Positions 1 to 7,389 of a stretch of DNA of 8,925 nt are shown here, in pieces. Origin of the DNA: Clostridia bacterium. GTDB lineage: Bacteria; Bacillota; Clostridia; Christensenellales; Borkfalkiaceae. Position 1 is the stretch's first letter. Each line of letters starts with the position of its first letter. The notes under the pieces are model-generated. The model searched no databases. It was not told the DNA's origin and worked only from the letters and a program-made list of their open reading frames with translations. Location of the stretch: assembly GCA_017631725.1 (NCBI GenBank), contig JAGBSS010000074.1:1-8925 (forward strand), read 5' to 3'. Both the position numbers and the translations under genes were made by a program.

Positions 1-422
1 ATATTTTTGGGGCAAGCAGTTATTCATCTAACTCATCATACGTGCCAAGTTCATTAAAAACTGTTGTTATCACAGGTGGTACAAGTATAGGTTCTTTTGC
101 GTTCTCTGATTGCAGTTCATTAACAAGTGTAACAATAGGCGATAGTGTAACAAGTATAGGTTCTTCTGCGTTCCGTAATTGCACTTCATTAACAAGTATA
201 GTAATACCAAATAGTGTAACAAGTATAGGCTCTTATGCGTTCTCTTATTGCTATTCATTAACAAGTATAGTAATACCCGATAGCGTAACAAGTATAGGTG
301 ATTATGCGTTCTCTTATTGCTATTCATTAACAATTTATTGCGAAGCGAAAAGCAAACCAAGTGGCTGGCATAAAACGTGGAACTCTTCCAACCGCCCTAA
401 TATTTGGGGATATTTAGGTTGA
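1..422 (+). CDS. BspA-like leucine-rich-repeat protein, C-terminal part (5' end outside window)
   Basis: The frame is open from the first full codon at position 3, so the GTG at 42 is not a real start; the gene enters from the left. The visible 139 or so residues hold tandem LRR_5/BspA (Treponema pallidum-type) repeats of 22-23 residues. Each has the form S-L-T-S-(I/V)-x-I-x-x-S-V-T-S-I-G-x-x-A-F-x-x-C. A tail ending in WGYLG follows, with the segment [16 protein letters not shown] that I recognise as a common ending of such proteins in gut Clostridia. Such proteins are usually secreted or surface-exposed and have been linked to adhesion and binding of host or bacterial partners. No sortase motif or membrane anchor is visible at this C-terminus, so any anchor or signal peptide must lie upstream of the window. 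Family assignment is firm; the ligand is unknown. Confidence 0.88.
   Translation, partial: IFGASSYSSNSSYVPSSLKTVVITGGTSIGSFAFSDCSSLTSVTIGDSVTSIGSSAFRNCTSLTSIVIPNSVTSIGSYAFSYCYSLTSIVIPDSVTSIGDYAFSYCYSLTIYCEAKSKPSGWHKTWNSSNRPNIWGYLG
51..323 (+). repeat. Tandem 69-bp coding repeats (LRR units)
   Basis: Four consecutive units begin at the recurring TCATTAA at 51, 117, 186 and 255. The first is 66 bp and the next three are exactly 69 bp, matching 22 and 23 residues of LRR. A truncated fifth start lies at 324. By eye, units 186-254 and 255-323 differ at only about six positions, so they look like a recent duplication or gene conversion. The 117-185 unit is more diverged. Confidence 0.9.
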
Positions 423-442
423 TTTAAGGCAAATTTATATTT

Positions 443-473
443 AAAAAAAGGATAACAGCGGTTATCCTTTTTT
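443..473. terminator. Bidirectional intrinsic terminator between convergent genes
   Basis: GGATAAC (450-456) pairs with GTTATCC (461-467) around an AGCG loop. Six more A-U pairs come from the flanking A tract (444-449) and T tract (468-473). The A and T tracts on both sides mean the transcript from either strand ends in a hairpin plus U run. The site lies 21 bases after the BspA-like stop and 16 bases beyond the spoIIE stop, so it can serve both genes. Confidence 0.9.
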
Positions 474-488
474 AATTTATTATATATT

Positions 489-2762
489 CTATGCGGTTTT
501 ATATAACCTTACGGCAACGGCAGTCATATCGTCTTTACACTTGCCGTCTGATATTTCTTTTGCCTTTTCTATAACTTGTTTAGCCATATTTTGTGGGTTA
601 AATGGTGAAAGTGTTCTTAAAAAGGAGATTATCTCACTTGAACTACCAAAAGAGTCTACCACTCCGTCTGATAAAAGTAAAACAACGTCGTTTTCGGTTA
701 ATTTTGTTTTCGCAACGGCAGGTTTAACTTCGTCTATAATTCCAAGTGGCAGGGTGCTACCAGATACAATTCTAATTCCTTCTTTACTAATTATAAAGCC
801 ATAGGGTGCACCATATTTAATAAAATCTGCAGTTAAGTCTTTTAAATCAATAACGGAAACGTCTAACGCAGTAAAGCAATCTTCGGTGTTTATAGATAAA
901 AGTTTGTTTACCGTTTGTAAAACTGCATCTCCAGAAAGCCCTGCTTTATAAAAACTTTCAATTAAAGAAAGGGAAACACTTGAAAGTTCACTTGCCTTGT
1001 TTCCGCTACCCATTCCATCAGACAAAGCCACCAAAAGCCTGTTTTTATCTATTCTTAAAACGGTGTGAGTATCTCCACTTTTGCTTGTGCCGTCTTTGGT
1101 TAAATTATAAACACCAAAAATGCAGTCGTAGTCTAAACATTTAGACATTTTAACGTAAATTTTTTTGTTTGTAACAGGGTATTCGCTTTCTATTTTTATT
1201 GGAATATTTAAAACTTTAGAAATTTCTTTTTCTATTATCTCACTTGGCAGTAAATTGCCGTTAAAAATTGCAGATATAGAAAAATTCTCGCCATCTCCAA
1301 AAATTAAAATTTCGCTAACGTTTATTCCACGTTTTTTTAAAGCATCTAAAATTTCTCCTTCTTTTTCGCTTTTAAACTTTAAAATTGCACCCGTTTCAAC
1401 CGCTAAAGAATTTAATACTTGACTTACGCTTTTTGATTGCATTGATAAAAGTTCTCTGCCTTTTTTTACATTTATTTTATCAATAACCGCCTTTCTATGT
1501 TCGGCTAAAACCTTGTTTGTAGTTACAAGCACAAGGTTTGGGTTAGGGCAACCATCCGCAAAGTTTTTAGGCATATCAATTAAAGAAACTTTACCTTTTG
1601 CAAAGGCAATATCAACAAACTTGTCTAAATCTTCTTTGTCGGGAGTGCCGTTTACAAGGCAATTTTGGTTATTTTTACATTTCTCACACGCACAAGTTTT
1701 AATTTGCTCTTTTAAGTAGCATTTAGAAAAGTTTTCGCTTAAATCTTTTTTATTAAAAAGGTCAAACGCACACGATATTTCGTTAAACACGTTAGAAAGT
1801 TCAAAAAGTCTATTAGATATTGCTTGTCTGTTTCTATTTAACGTTTCTTTAATAAGCCGTTTATCTTTAAATGAATTTAATTTATCTTTAAAATAGTTTA
1901 AAGTTTTTTTTGGAATTAAAACAAAGGTTAAACAAGCAATTAAAACACAAAGCACGTCACTTAAAAATATTCCGCCGTTTAAAGCAAAAACTTCTTCTAA
2001 TATTAAACTTGTAAAAATTGCACCAATGGGGGAAAGAAATCTTGAAAACTCTGAAAGAAAAGAGCAAACGGTAGCAATGCAAAAATATAGTGAAACGTAA
2101 GATATGTTTTTATAATAAACGCTTATTGACGTTGCCAAGATAACGCTAAAAGCGTAAATTTCCTTGCCGGAAAAAATACAACTTGAAAGTAAAAGGGTAA
2201 ATATAATAATTCCTTTGAAAACAAGTGGCGAAAAGAAGTTGCATACACCAAGCCCAAAAACGGAAAACACAATAAAAATAGAAAAAAGTTCTTCTAACCC
2301 AAGTTTGCTTTTAAAAGATTTTTTGCAAATTGCATTGGTTGCTATAACGGAGACACAACAAAACAAAATGGTAAATAATGCTCCGAAAATTTTACTATCT
2401 TGTAAAATAAACGAGTTATTTAAAGGGAAAAAGAGGTAAATTAGGTTTAAAATTGCTAAAAGCAAAATTATTTGAAAGTTGGCGCTTTTATTTTTTGCTT
2501 TAAATATTCCAAAAAATATTGCCGTTATAATAGATGCAATTACAGAATAAAGTACGTATTGGCTTTTTTTAATTACAAAAGAAAGAAAAAACGCCAATGG
2601 AATAATTAATGGTGAAAAGCACGCACTTTCAATTGAAACTAAAAGCGAAATAGATAAGGTAGGCGCACTTTCGCTAACGGAATTTAATATAATAAAACCT
2701 AAAAGGGAAAACAATCCCCCTAAAACTCTTTGAAAAGTAAATTTTGCCGTGTAATTTTTCAT
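489..2762 (-). CDS. spoIIE: Stage II sporulation protein E, membrane PP2C-type phosphatase
   Basis: SpoIIE dephosphorylates the anti-anti-sigma factor SpoIIAA at the asymmetric septum, which releases sigma-F in the forespore; it also interacts with FtsZ. The 757-residue product (827 in B. subtilis) has a hydrophobic N-terminal third (about residues 10-292) with many membrane segments. A charged middle region (about 300-540) contains a cysteine cluster: C348, C357, C359, C362, C368 and C405. The C-terminal phosphatase domain (about 545-757) shows the metal-binding motifs SDGMGSG (581-587, D582), SDG (698-700, D699) and DDMTAV (D744, D745). The internal stretch TLPLGI is also typical. The start is set by an AAGGAG site (2768-2773 on the minus strand) five bases before ATG. 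The gene stands alone, divergent from ddh. A general PP2C regulator such as RsbU is unlikely given the multi-span N-terminus. Confidence 0.95.
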   Translation of the reverse strand: MKNYTAKFTFQRVLGGLFSLLGFIILNSVSESAPTLSISLLVSIESACFSPLIIPLAFFLSFVIKKSQYVLYSVIASIITAIFFGIFKAKNKSANFQIILLLAILNLIYLFFPLNNSFILQDSKIFGALFTILFCCVSVIATNAICKKSFKSKLGLEELFSIFIVFSVFGLGVCNFFSPLVFKGIIIFTLLLSSCIFSGKEIYAFSVILATSISVYYKNISYVSLYFCIATVCSFLSEFSRFLSPIGAIFTSLILEEVFALNGGIFLSDVLCVLIACLTFVLIPKKTLNYFKDKLNSFKDKRLIKETLNRNRQAISNRLFELSNVFNEISCAFDLFNKKDLSENFSKCYLKEQIKTCACEKCKNNQNCLVNGTPDKEDLDKFVDIAFAKGKVSLIDMPKNFADGCPNPNLVLVTTNKVLAEHRKAVIDKINVKKGRELLSMQSKSVSQVLNSLAVETGAILKFKSEKEGEILDALKKRGINVSEILIFGDGENFSISAIFNGNLLPSEIIEKEISKVLNIPIKIESEYPVTNKKIYVKMSKCLDYDCIFGVYNLTKDGTSKSGDTHTVLRIDKNRLLVALSDGMGSGNKASELSSVSLSLIESFYKAGLSGDAVLQTVNKLLSINTEDCFTALDVSVIDLKDLTADFIKYGAPYGFIISKEGIRIVSGSTLPLGIIDEVKPAVAKTKLTENDVVLLLSDGVVDSFGSSSEIISFLRTLSPFNPQNMAKQVIEKAKEISDGKCKDDMTAVAVRLYKTA

Positions 2763-2934
2763 AATTTCTCCTTTTATGCCTATTGTAATTAAATTTTAAT
2801 AAGGTAAAATGTCTTTTAATATCGTATAAAAAAGAAAAAGGTCTTAAAAAAACTAATGGCAAGTATAAATAAAAGTTTTTGAAAAACACTTGTTTTTTAT
2901 TTTGTATGTAGTAAAATAAAATAGAGGTGAAATT
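2763..2934. promoter_or_regulatory. Divergent intergenic region, spoIIE / ddh
   Basis: This 172-bp, very AT-rich gap must carry the spoIIE promoter leftward and the ddh promoter rightward. On the minus strand I see the spoIIE ribosome binding site, and a TACAAT hexamer (plus-strand 2782-2787) that could be a -10, but no well-spaced -35. I found no copy of the Spo0A box core TGTCGAA on either strand. No RNA gene or small ORF with a plausible start is evident. Confidence 0.5.
2890..2917 (+). promoter_or_regulatory. Candidate housekeeping promoter for ddh
   Basis: TTGTTT (2890-2895) is followed after 16 bp by TAAAAT (2912-2917). Each hexamer is near the sigma-A consensus. Initiation would fall just upstream of the GAGGTG ribosome binding site (2924-2929), giving a very short leader. 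In DNA this AT-rich such matches occur by chance, so it is only a candidate. Confidence 0.35.
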
Positions 2935-3908
2935 ATGATTAACGTTGGTATTGTAGGTTATGGCAATTTAGGAAAGGGTGTTTTAAAGGCTATTCAAAAA
3001 TGTAGCGATTTTAATTTGGTTGGCGTTTTCACAAGAAGAAAGGCAGAAGACCTTAATCTTCCAAACGGTGTAAACGGCTATTCAACCGATATAATTTTAG
3101 AATTTAAAGATAAATAGACGTTTTAATTTTATGTGGTGGTAGTGCAAAAGACCTTCCTGAAACAACTGCAAAATATTTAGAAAACTTTAATACGGTAGAT
3201 TCTTTTGATACTCACGCAAAAATTCCAGAATATTTAGATAATTTAAAAAAGGTGGCAGAAAAATCTAAAAAACTTTCTGCAATCTCTATTGGTTGGGACC
3301 CCGGCTTATTTTCAATAGCAAGGGCAATTTTTGCTTCTGTTTTACCTGATGGTAAAGATTATACTTTTTGGGGGAAAGGTGTTTCCCAAGGGCATAGCGA
3401 TGCAATTAGAAAGATAAATGGTGTTAAAAACGCAATTCAGTACACCGTTCCAATTCAAGATGCAATAGATAAAGTTAAAGGTGGCGAAATGCCTGAACTC
3501 TCTTCTTTAGAAAGGCACGAACGTGTTTGCTACGTTTGTGTGGAAAAAGAAGAAGATAAGGACAGAATAGAAAAAGAAATTAAAGAAATGCCTAACTACT
3601 TTAAGGGCTATAAAACAACCGTAAATTTTGTTTCCGAACAAGAAGTTAAAGCAATGCAACAAAAACTTTCTCACGGGGGCGAAGTTATAAGAACGGGCAA
3701 AACAAGTGAAGAAAATAATCAAGTGTTAGAATTTGTTTTAAAATTAGATTCTAATCCAGAATTTACGGGTAGCGTGCTTGTTTCTTACGCAAGGGCAGTT
3801 TATAGGCTTGCAAAAAATGGAGAATTTGGCGTTAAAACCGTGTTTGATATTCCACTAAAATACTTAAGCCCAAAATCTGAAGATAGTTTAATTAAGGAAT
3901 TATTATAA
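2935..3908 (+). pseudogene. ddh: meso-Diaminopimelate D-dehydrogenase, interrupted by a -1 frameshift
   Basis: Ddh (EC 1.4.1.16) makes meso-diaminopimelate from tetrahydrodipicolinate, ammonia and NADPH in one step, for lysine and peptidoglycan. The ATG at 2935 follows AGAGGTGA. Its frame gives 60 residues with the Rossmann motif GYGNLG (8-13) and a TRR pair (33-35) expected to bind the NADPH phosphate, then hits TAG at 3115-3117. The next frame continues without a gap in homology, from DVLILCGGSAKDLPE through GWDPGLFS and SQGHSDA to the stop at 3906-3908. From memory of the Corynebacterium glutamicum enzyme (320 residues), both parts align collinearly. Restoring one A in the AAA at 3112-3114 yields a full-length 324-residue enzyme. 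The GTG at 3252 would only give a product without the cofactor domain. All else looks intact, so a sequencing or assembly error or a very recent mutation is more likely than an old pseudogene. Confidence 0.9.
3111..3117 (+). other. Frameshift point in ddh
   Basis: The upstream frame reads GAT AAA TAG, while the downstream frame has a TAA at 3111-3113 and is open from ATA at 3114. The switch can therefore only happen at the AAA codon. One missing A in this short run explains it. There is no canonical A AAA AAG-type slippery heptamer, and lysyl-tRNA slipped back by one would face UAA. Confidence 0.8.
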
Positions 3909-5041
3909 TGGCAAAAGTTAGCAAAAGGCAGGTAAGAAAGGCTGTAAAGACAATTTCTAAAGCACCAAAGGGCGTTGTTTTCGTTTGCTATTTATTGGTT
4001 GTAGTATTAGCACTTGGATATTTTCTCTACACCAATTTTTTTGTTAAAAAAGGTGGAGAAGATTATTTAGTTTATTCTAACGTAGAAGGGGAAATTTCCT
4101 TTCACTTTTTAACCCTTGGAAACTCAACCCCCGGCGATTGCACTTTAGTTCAAGTTGGCGATAATGATATTTTAATAGATGCCGGTAGTGATGAAGATAG
4201 TTTAGACGATGTCAAATCTTATTTAAGCGATAAAGTGACAGACGGCGTTTTAGAATACGTTATTGTTACCCACTCTGATATGGACCATATTGCTTGCTTT
4301 CAAGTAGATGGCGGAATTTTTGACAGTTACGAGTGTGAAGTTATTATAGATTTCCCAAAATCTACGCATAGCGAAACAAGTGGAAGTTATAAAGACTATC
4401 TTGAAAAGAGAAACGCTGAAATTTTAGCAGGGGCGGAGCATTATAACGCATTAGATTGTTATAAAAATACAAACGGCGCTAAAAGGGTGTATGAACTTTC
4501 TCCTTACGTTGATATGGAAATTTTGTATAACTATTATTACGACCATAGCGCGACAAAAAACAACAATAATTCCGTTTGCCTACTTTTTAATCACGAAGGT
4601 AGAAAGTTTTTATTCACGGGTGATTTGGAACATAACGGAGAAGACGATTTAGTTAGAGAAAACGATATTGGCAAAGTTTGTCTATATAAAGCAGGGCATC
4701 ACGGTTCAATCACATCATCTTCTAAAACTTTATTAGATGAAATTAGACCGGATTTTTGTATATTCCAAACGGCTGTTGGTACGGATAAATACACTTCTGA
4801 CACGGCAAATCAAATGCCAGCGCAAAAGGTGTGTGATGAAATTAAAAAGCATACGGACAGAGTTTACGCAACAAGCATTGCCGATAGAGAATTTAATGGA
4901 GACGTGGAAATTGCAGATTTAAATGGAAATATCGTGGTTGTTTCTAAATTAGATAGAATAACCGTTTACTGCTCTAATAACGCAACAAAACTTAAAGATA
5001 CAAATTGGTATAAAGAAAGGCGAATTACCACTTTATCTTAA
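3908..5041 (+). CDS. Membrane-anchored ComEC/Rec2-type metallo-beta-lactamase-fold hydrolase
   Basis: The protein of 377 residues has a basic N-terminus (1-21), one hydrophobic segment (about 22-44) and then an MBL-fold domain that would lie outside the membrane. Metal-site motifs are THSDMDH (121-127), in which Asp replaces the second His of HxHxDH as is usual in the ComEC-like branch, then FTGDLE (236-241) and KAGHHGS (261-267). The DNA-channel 'competence' membrane domain of full ComEC is absent, so this is a stand-alone MBL protein; DNA uptake should not be assumed. Family members are annotated only as hydrolases, and a phosphodiester or nuclease substrate is possible but unproven. ATG overlaps the ddh stop (TAATG), with AAGGA at 3894-3898, implying translational coupling. 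Residues 135-235 contain a long, poorly conserved insert. Fold is confident, substrate unknown. Confidence 0.85.
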   Translation: MAKVSKRQVRKAVKTISKAPKGVVFVCYLLVVVLALGYFLYTNFFVKKGGEDYLVYSNVEGEISFHFLTLGNSTPGDCTLVQVGDNDILIDAGSDEDSLDDVKSYLSDKVTDGVLEYVIVTHSDMDHIACFQVDGGIFDSYECEVIIDFPKSTHSETSGSYKDYLEKRNAEILAGAEHYNALDCYKNTNGAKRVYELSPYVDMEILYNYYYDHSATKNNNNSVCLLFNHEGRKFLFTGDLEHNGEDDLVRENDIGKVCLYKAGHHGSITSSSKTLLDEIRPDFCIFQTAVGTDKYTSDTANQMPAQKVCDEIKKHTDRVYATSIADREFNGDVEIADLNGNIVVVSKLDRITVYCSNNATKLKDTNWYKERRITTLS

Positions 5042-5058
5042 AAAGAATAAATAATTTT

Positions 5059-5090
5059 AACCTTCGCATTATATTAGCGGAGGTTTTTTT
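5059..5090 (+). terminator. Terminator-like hairpin overlapping the ribosome binding site of the next gene
   Basis: AACCTTCGC (5059-5067) pairs with GCGGAGGTT (5077-5085) over nine positions with one G-U pair. The loop is nine bases, and seven T residues follow (5084-5090). This is a standard intrinsic terminator for the upstream gene, whose stop is 17 bases before. The right arm contains GGAGG (5079-5083), which is the only Shine-Dalgarno for the ATG at 5092. Confidence 0.75.
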
Positions 5091-5091
5091 A

Positions 5092-6441
5092 ATGTCAAAA
5101 TCTAAAGGGGTTATAAAGGGTGCGTTAGTTTTAGCAATTAGTGCCTTTTTGTCAAAATTTTTAGGTGCAGTATATAGAATTCCACTTACAAACGTAATTA
5201 AGGGAGAAGGGCTTGGATTATACCAAATGGTTTTTCCAATTTATTGTATATTATTAGATTTTGCAGGGGCAGGCGTGCCGACGGCATTATCTAAAATTAT
5301 TGCAGAAAGAGGGGAACATAAAGAACAAGAAATTTTATCTACCAGCATTAGATTAATGGTAATTGTCGGGCTTGTTGGTACAATTATAATGTTTTCACTT
5401 TCATCTGTTTTTGCCACCCTTCAGGGAAATAGTCAAGCCACTTTAGGGTACGTTTTTTTAGCGCCGTCTGTTATTTTGGTTGCCTTGTGTTCTTGCTATA
5501 GGGGGTATTTTCAAGGTAAAATGAATATGATACCAACGGCTATAACACAAGTGGGGGAGCAAATTGTAAAATTGCTTTTAGGCGTGCTTTTAGCAAGCCT
5601 TTTCATGCCCAATTTATCTTTGGCAGTAGGTGGAGCAACGCTTGCCGTTACTTTATCAGAAGCATTTGCCCTTTTATGGATATATTATAGGTATAAAAAA
5701 GAAATTAAAAGAGACCCCTTTTATTTTAAACCAAATAAAATAAACTTTTTTAAAAATGCAAAAATAGTTATAAAAACCACTGTTCCAATAACTTTAGTAG
5801 GCTTAATTTTGCCCATTTCTCAGTTTATAGATAGTTTTATCGTTGTAAACCTTTTAAGGCAATATTCTTTAAACGCAACGGCTTTATACGGCCTGTTATT
5901 TGGTGTCGGCGTAACTATAATAAACCTACCCGTTGCAATTTGTTATGGATTAGCACAAGTGGCAATACCTTCCGTTTCTTCTGTCAATATAGAAGAAGAA
6001 AGGGCAAAACGTTCAATTAAAGTGATGTATTTAACTTTGTTTGCTTCTATTTTAGGGGCTATTTTAACTTTTACATTGTGTACACCTGCGGTTAATATTC
6101 TATTTAGGTCGCTTTCTACAGGGGAAAGATATACCGCAATAAAAATAATAAAACTATTAAGCCCATCGGTTGTGTTTTTGGCATTAACTCAAACGACAAA
6201 TGCCGTTCTTATTGCAAGGGGAAAGGCATATTACCCTTTAATTGGCCTAATTATCGGTGCAATTGTTAAAATTGTTTTAGAGTTAACTTTAGTTTCTAAC
6301 CCAAGTCTTAACATTTTTGGTGGCGGAATTGCGCTTATTGCTTGCTATTTTACCATTTGTTTGCTAAACTTAATTATATTGATATCGGTAGGGGTAAAAA
6401 ATGCAAATAAAACCGCTTATAATGGGCAACCAGTCAGTTGA
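5092..6441 (+). CDS. SpoVB/MurJ-type lipid-linked oligosaccharide flippase
   Basis: This is a polytopic membrane protein of the MOP (MviN/MATE-like) flippase superfamily, with the opening signature of the SpoVB/YtgP group: KGALVLAISAFLSKFLGAVYR (starting at residue 9), IPLTN (30-34) and GLGLYQMVFPIY (40-51). YRGYFQG (136-142) and GEQIVK (155-160) also match. Such proteins translocate lipid II or related precursors; SpoVB is needed for spore cortex and YtgP/MurJ for vegetative wall, and sequence alone does not choose between them. By hydropathy I count about twelve membrane segments. At 449 residues it is shorter than B. subtilis SpoVB (518), apparently lacking the last two helices, and ends in a polar tail. 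ATG has GGAGG eight bases upstream, inside a hairpin. The 3' end overlaps dus by 41 bases. Confidence 0.85.
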   Translation: MSKSKGVIKGALVLAISAFLSKFLGAVYRIPLTNVIKGEGLGLYQMVFPIYCILLDFAGAGVPTALSKIIAERGEHKEQEILSTSIRLMVIVGLVGTIIMFSLSSVFATLQGNSQATLGYVFLAPSVILVALCSCYRGYFQGKMNMIPTAITQVGEQIVKLLLGVLLASLFMPNLSLAVGGATLAVTLSEAFALLWIYYRYKKEIKRDPFYFKPNKINFFKNAKIVIKTTVPITLVGLILPISQFIDSFIVVNLLRQYSLNATALYGLLFGVGVTIINLPVAICYGLAQVAIPSVSSVNIEEERAKRSIKVMYLTLFASILGAILTFTLCTPAVNILFRSLSTGERYTAIKIIKLLSPSVVFLALTQTTNAVLIARGKAYYPLIGLIIGAIVKIVLELTLVSNPSLNIFGGGIALIACYFTICLLNLIILISVGVKNANKTAYNGQPVS

Positions 6442-7336
6442 AAATAACGTTTTTTTAGCACCAATGGCTGGATATACAGATTTTGCTTTTAGAACCGTGG
6501 CACTAAAATTGGGCTACGGCTTAACTTTTACCGAACTTGTTAGTGCAAAAGGGTTAGTTTACAAAGGGCAAGGCTCTGTTGACCTATTAAAAAGTGATAA
6601 TAAAAATAAAACTTCCGTTCAACTTTTCGGCTCTCAGCCAGAGTTTATAAAGGCTGCTTGCGAAAGTGAAGAATTGAAAGATTTTAAATTTGTTGATATA
6701 AATATGGGTTGCCCTGTTCCCAAGGTGTTTAAAAATGGGGAAGGCAGTGCACTTTTAACGGATATAATAAAAGCGGAAAAGGTGGTTAAAGCGGCTGTTT
6801 CATCAGGTAAAACCATTTCTGTAAAAATAAGAACGGGGCAAAAGTATGGGGATGACGTTGCAACGGAATTTACAAAAATGGCAGAAAATTCAGGGGCAAG
6901 TCTTGTCACAATTCACGCAAGGGTAAGAGAAGCCTATTATTCAGGCGAGCCAGACTATAATGCAGTAGAAAAGGCAAAAAAGGCTGTTAAAATTCCCGTT
7001 ATAGCAAACGGTGGAATTAAAAGCGTTAAAGATGCCAATTTAATGATTGATAAAACGGGTGCAGATGGTGTTATGCTTGCACGTGGGGCGATAGAAAATC
7101 CCCTTTTAGTTTGCGAAATTTTAGGTAAAAAGTCCCCTTTAACTTTAAAAGAATTTATATTCTCGCAATTAGACCTTTTATCTACGCAAGAAGGGGAAGA
7201 ACGTTCTGCCGTTTTGTTTAGAAAGTTTATTTCTTATTATTTAAAAGGTTTAGCGGGTATAAAAGAATTTAAGTTAAAACTTTGCACGGCAACAAACGTT
7301 CAAGAAATTAAAGATATATTATCAAATATTTTTTAA
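6401..7336 (+). CDS. dus: tRNA-dihydrouridine synthase (DusB-like)
   Basis: Dus enzymes reduce specific uridines in the tRNA D-loop to dihydrouridine using FMN and NADPH. The 311-residue product has the TIM-barrel order of the family: LAPMAGYTDFAFR (19-31), ELVSAKG (45-51), QLFGSQPE (74-81) and NMGCPVPKV (101-109) with the catalytic cysteine C104. VKIRTG (141-146), IHAR (171-174), ANGGI (202-206) and GVMLARGA (223-230) follow for FMN binding. The C-terminal helical part (about 245-311) is present. Start chosen at 6401 because TAGGGG (6389-6394) lies six bases upstream; the Met at residue 8 (6422) has no such site. The start lies 41 bases inside the flippase gene in another frame, so the two are probably cotranscribed and coupled. 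Which uridine position it modifies cannot be told from here. Confidence 0.93.
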   Translation: MQIKPLIMGNQSVENNVFLAPMAGYTDFAFRTVALKLGYGLTFTELVSAKGLVYKGQGSVDLLKSDNKNKTSVQLFGSQPEFIKAACESEELKDFKFVDINMGCPVPKVFKNGEGSALLTDIIKAEKVVKAAVSSGKTISVKIRTGQKYGDDVATEFTKMAENSGASLVTIHARVREAYYSGEPDYNAVEKAKKAVKIPVIANGGIKSVKDANLMIDKTGADGVMLARGAIENPLLVCEILGKKSPLTLKEFIFSQLDLLSTQEGEERSAVLFRKFISYYLKGLAGIKEFKLKLCTATNVQEIKDILSNIF

Positions 7337-7362
7337 CATATAAATTGCTTACATAATATTAT
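7333..7362 (+). promoter_or_regulatory. Candidate promoter for the nitrilase-fold gene and trmL
   Basis: TTAACA (7333-7338), overlapping the dus stop codon, and TATTAT (7357-7362) are separated by 18 bp. Each matches the sigma-A consensus at five of six bases. Initiation near 7369 would give a leader of about 20 bases before the ATG at 7390. Confidence 0.45.
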
Positions 7363-7389
7363 AAAAAGAGAAAGTTTTTGGGGGCAGAA

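Noticed and set aside
51..323. Regular tandem repeats that might be read as a CRISPR array
   Set aside because: The units are contiguous, in one reading frame, 69 bp long with no variable spacers, and encode LRR repeats.
70..360. Open frame of 96 codons on the minus strand
   Set aside because: It is the antisense shadow of the LRR repeats; its leucine-rich periodicity simply mirrors the repeats, and it has no family match.
2674..2889. Open frame on the minus strand overlapping the spoIIE start
   Set aside because: It runs out of frame through the start of spoIIE, is Phe/Lys/Arg-rich as expected from AT-rich DNA, and resembles no family.
2763..2934. Possible small RNA or riboswitch in the divergent region
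   Set aside because: The region is nearly all A and T, with no GC-stable helices or recognisable conserved core.
3105..3120. Programmed -1 ribosomal frameshift in ddh
   Set aside because: There is no slippery heptamer, the only permitted slip codon would re-pair on UAA, and Ddh homologues are not known to use frameshifting.
3252..3908. Separate gene starting at GTG 3252
   Set aside because: The frame and Ddh homology extend upstream to 3114, and no ribosome binding site precedes the GTG; it is the 3' part of ddh.
6634..6909. Open frame of 91 codons antisense to dus
   Set aside because: It has no ribosome binding site or recognisable family and lies opposite a well-conserved coding region.
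7378..7389. TTG start for the nitrilase-fold gene
   Set aside because: The ATG at 7390 has GGGGG five bases upstream, while the TTG has only a weak AGAGAAAG; four extra residues add no family similarity.
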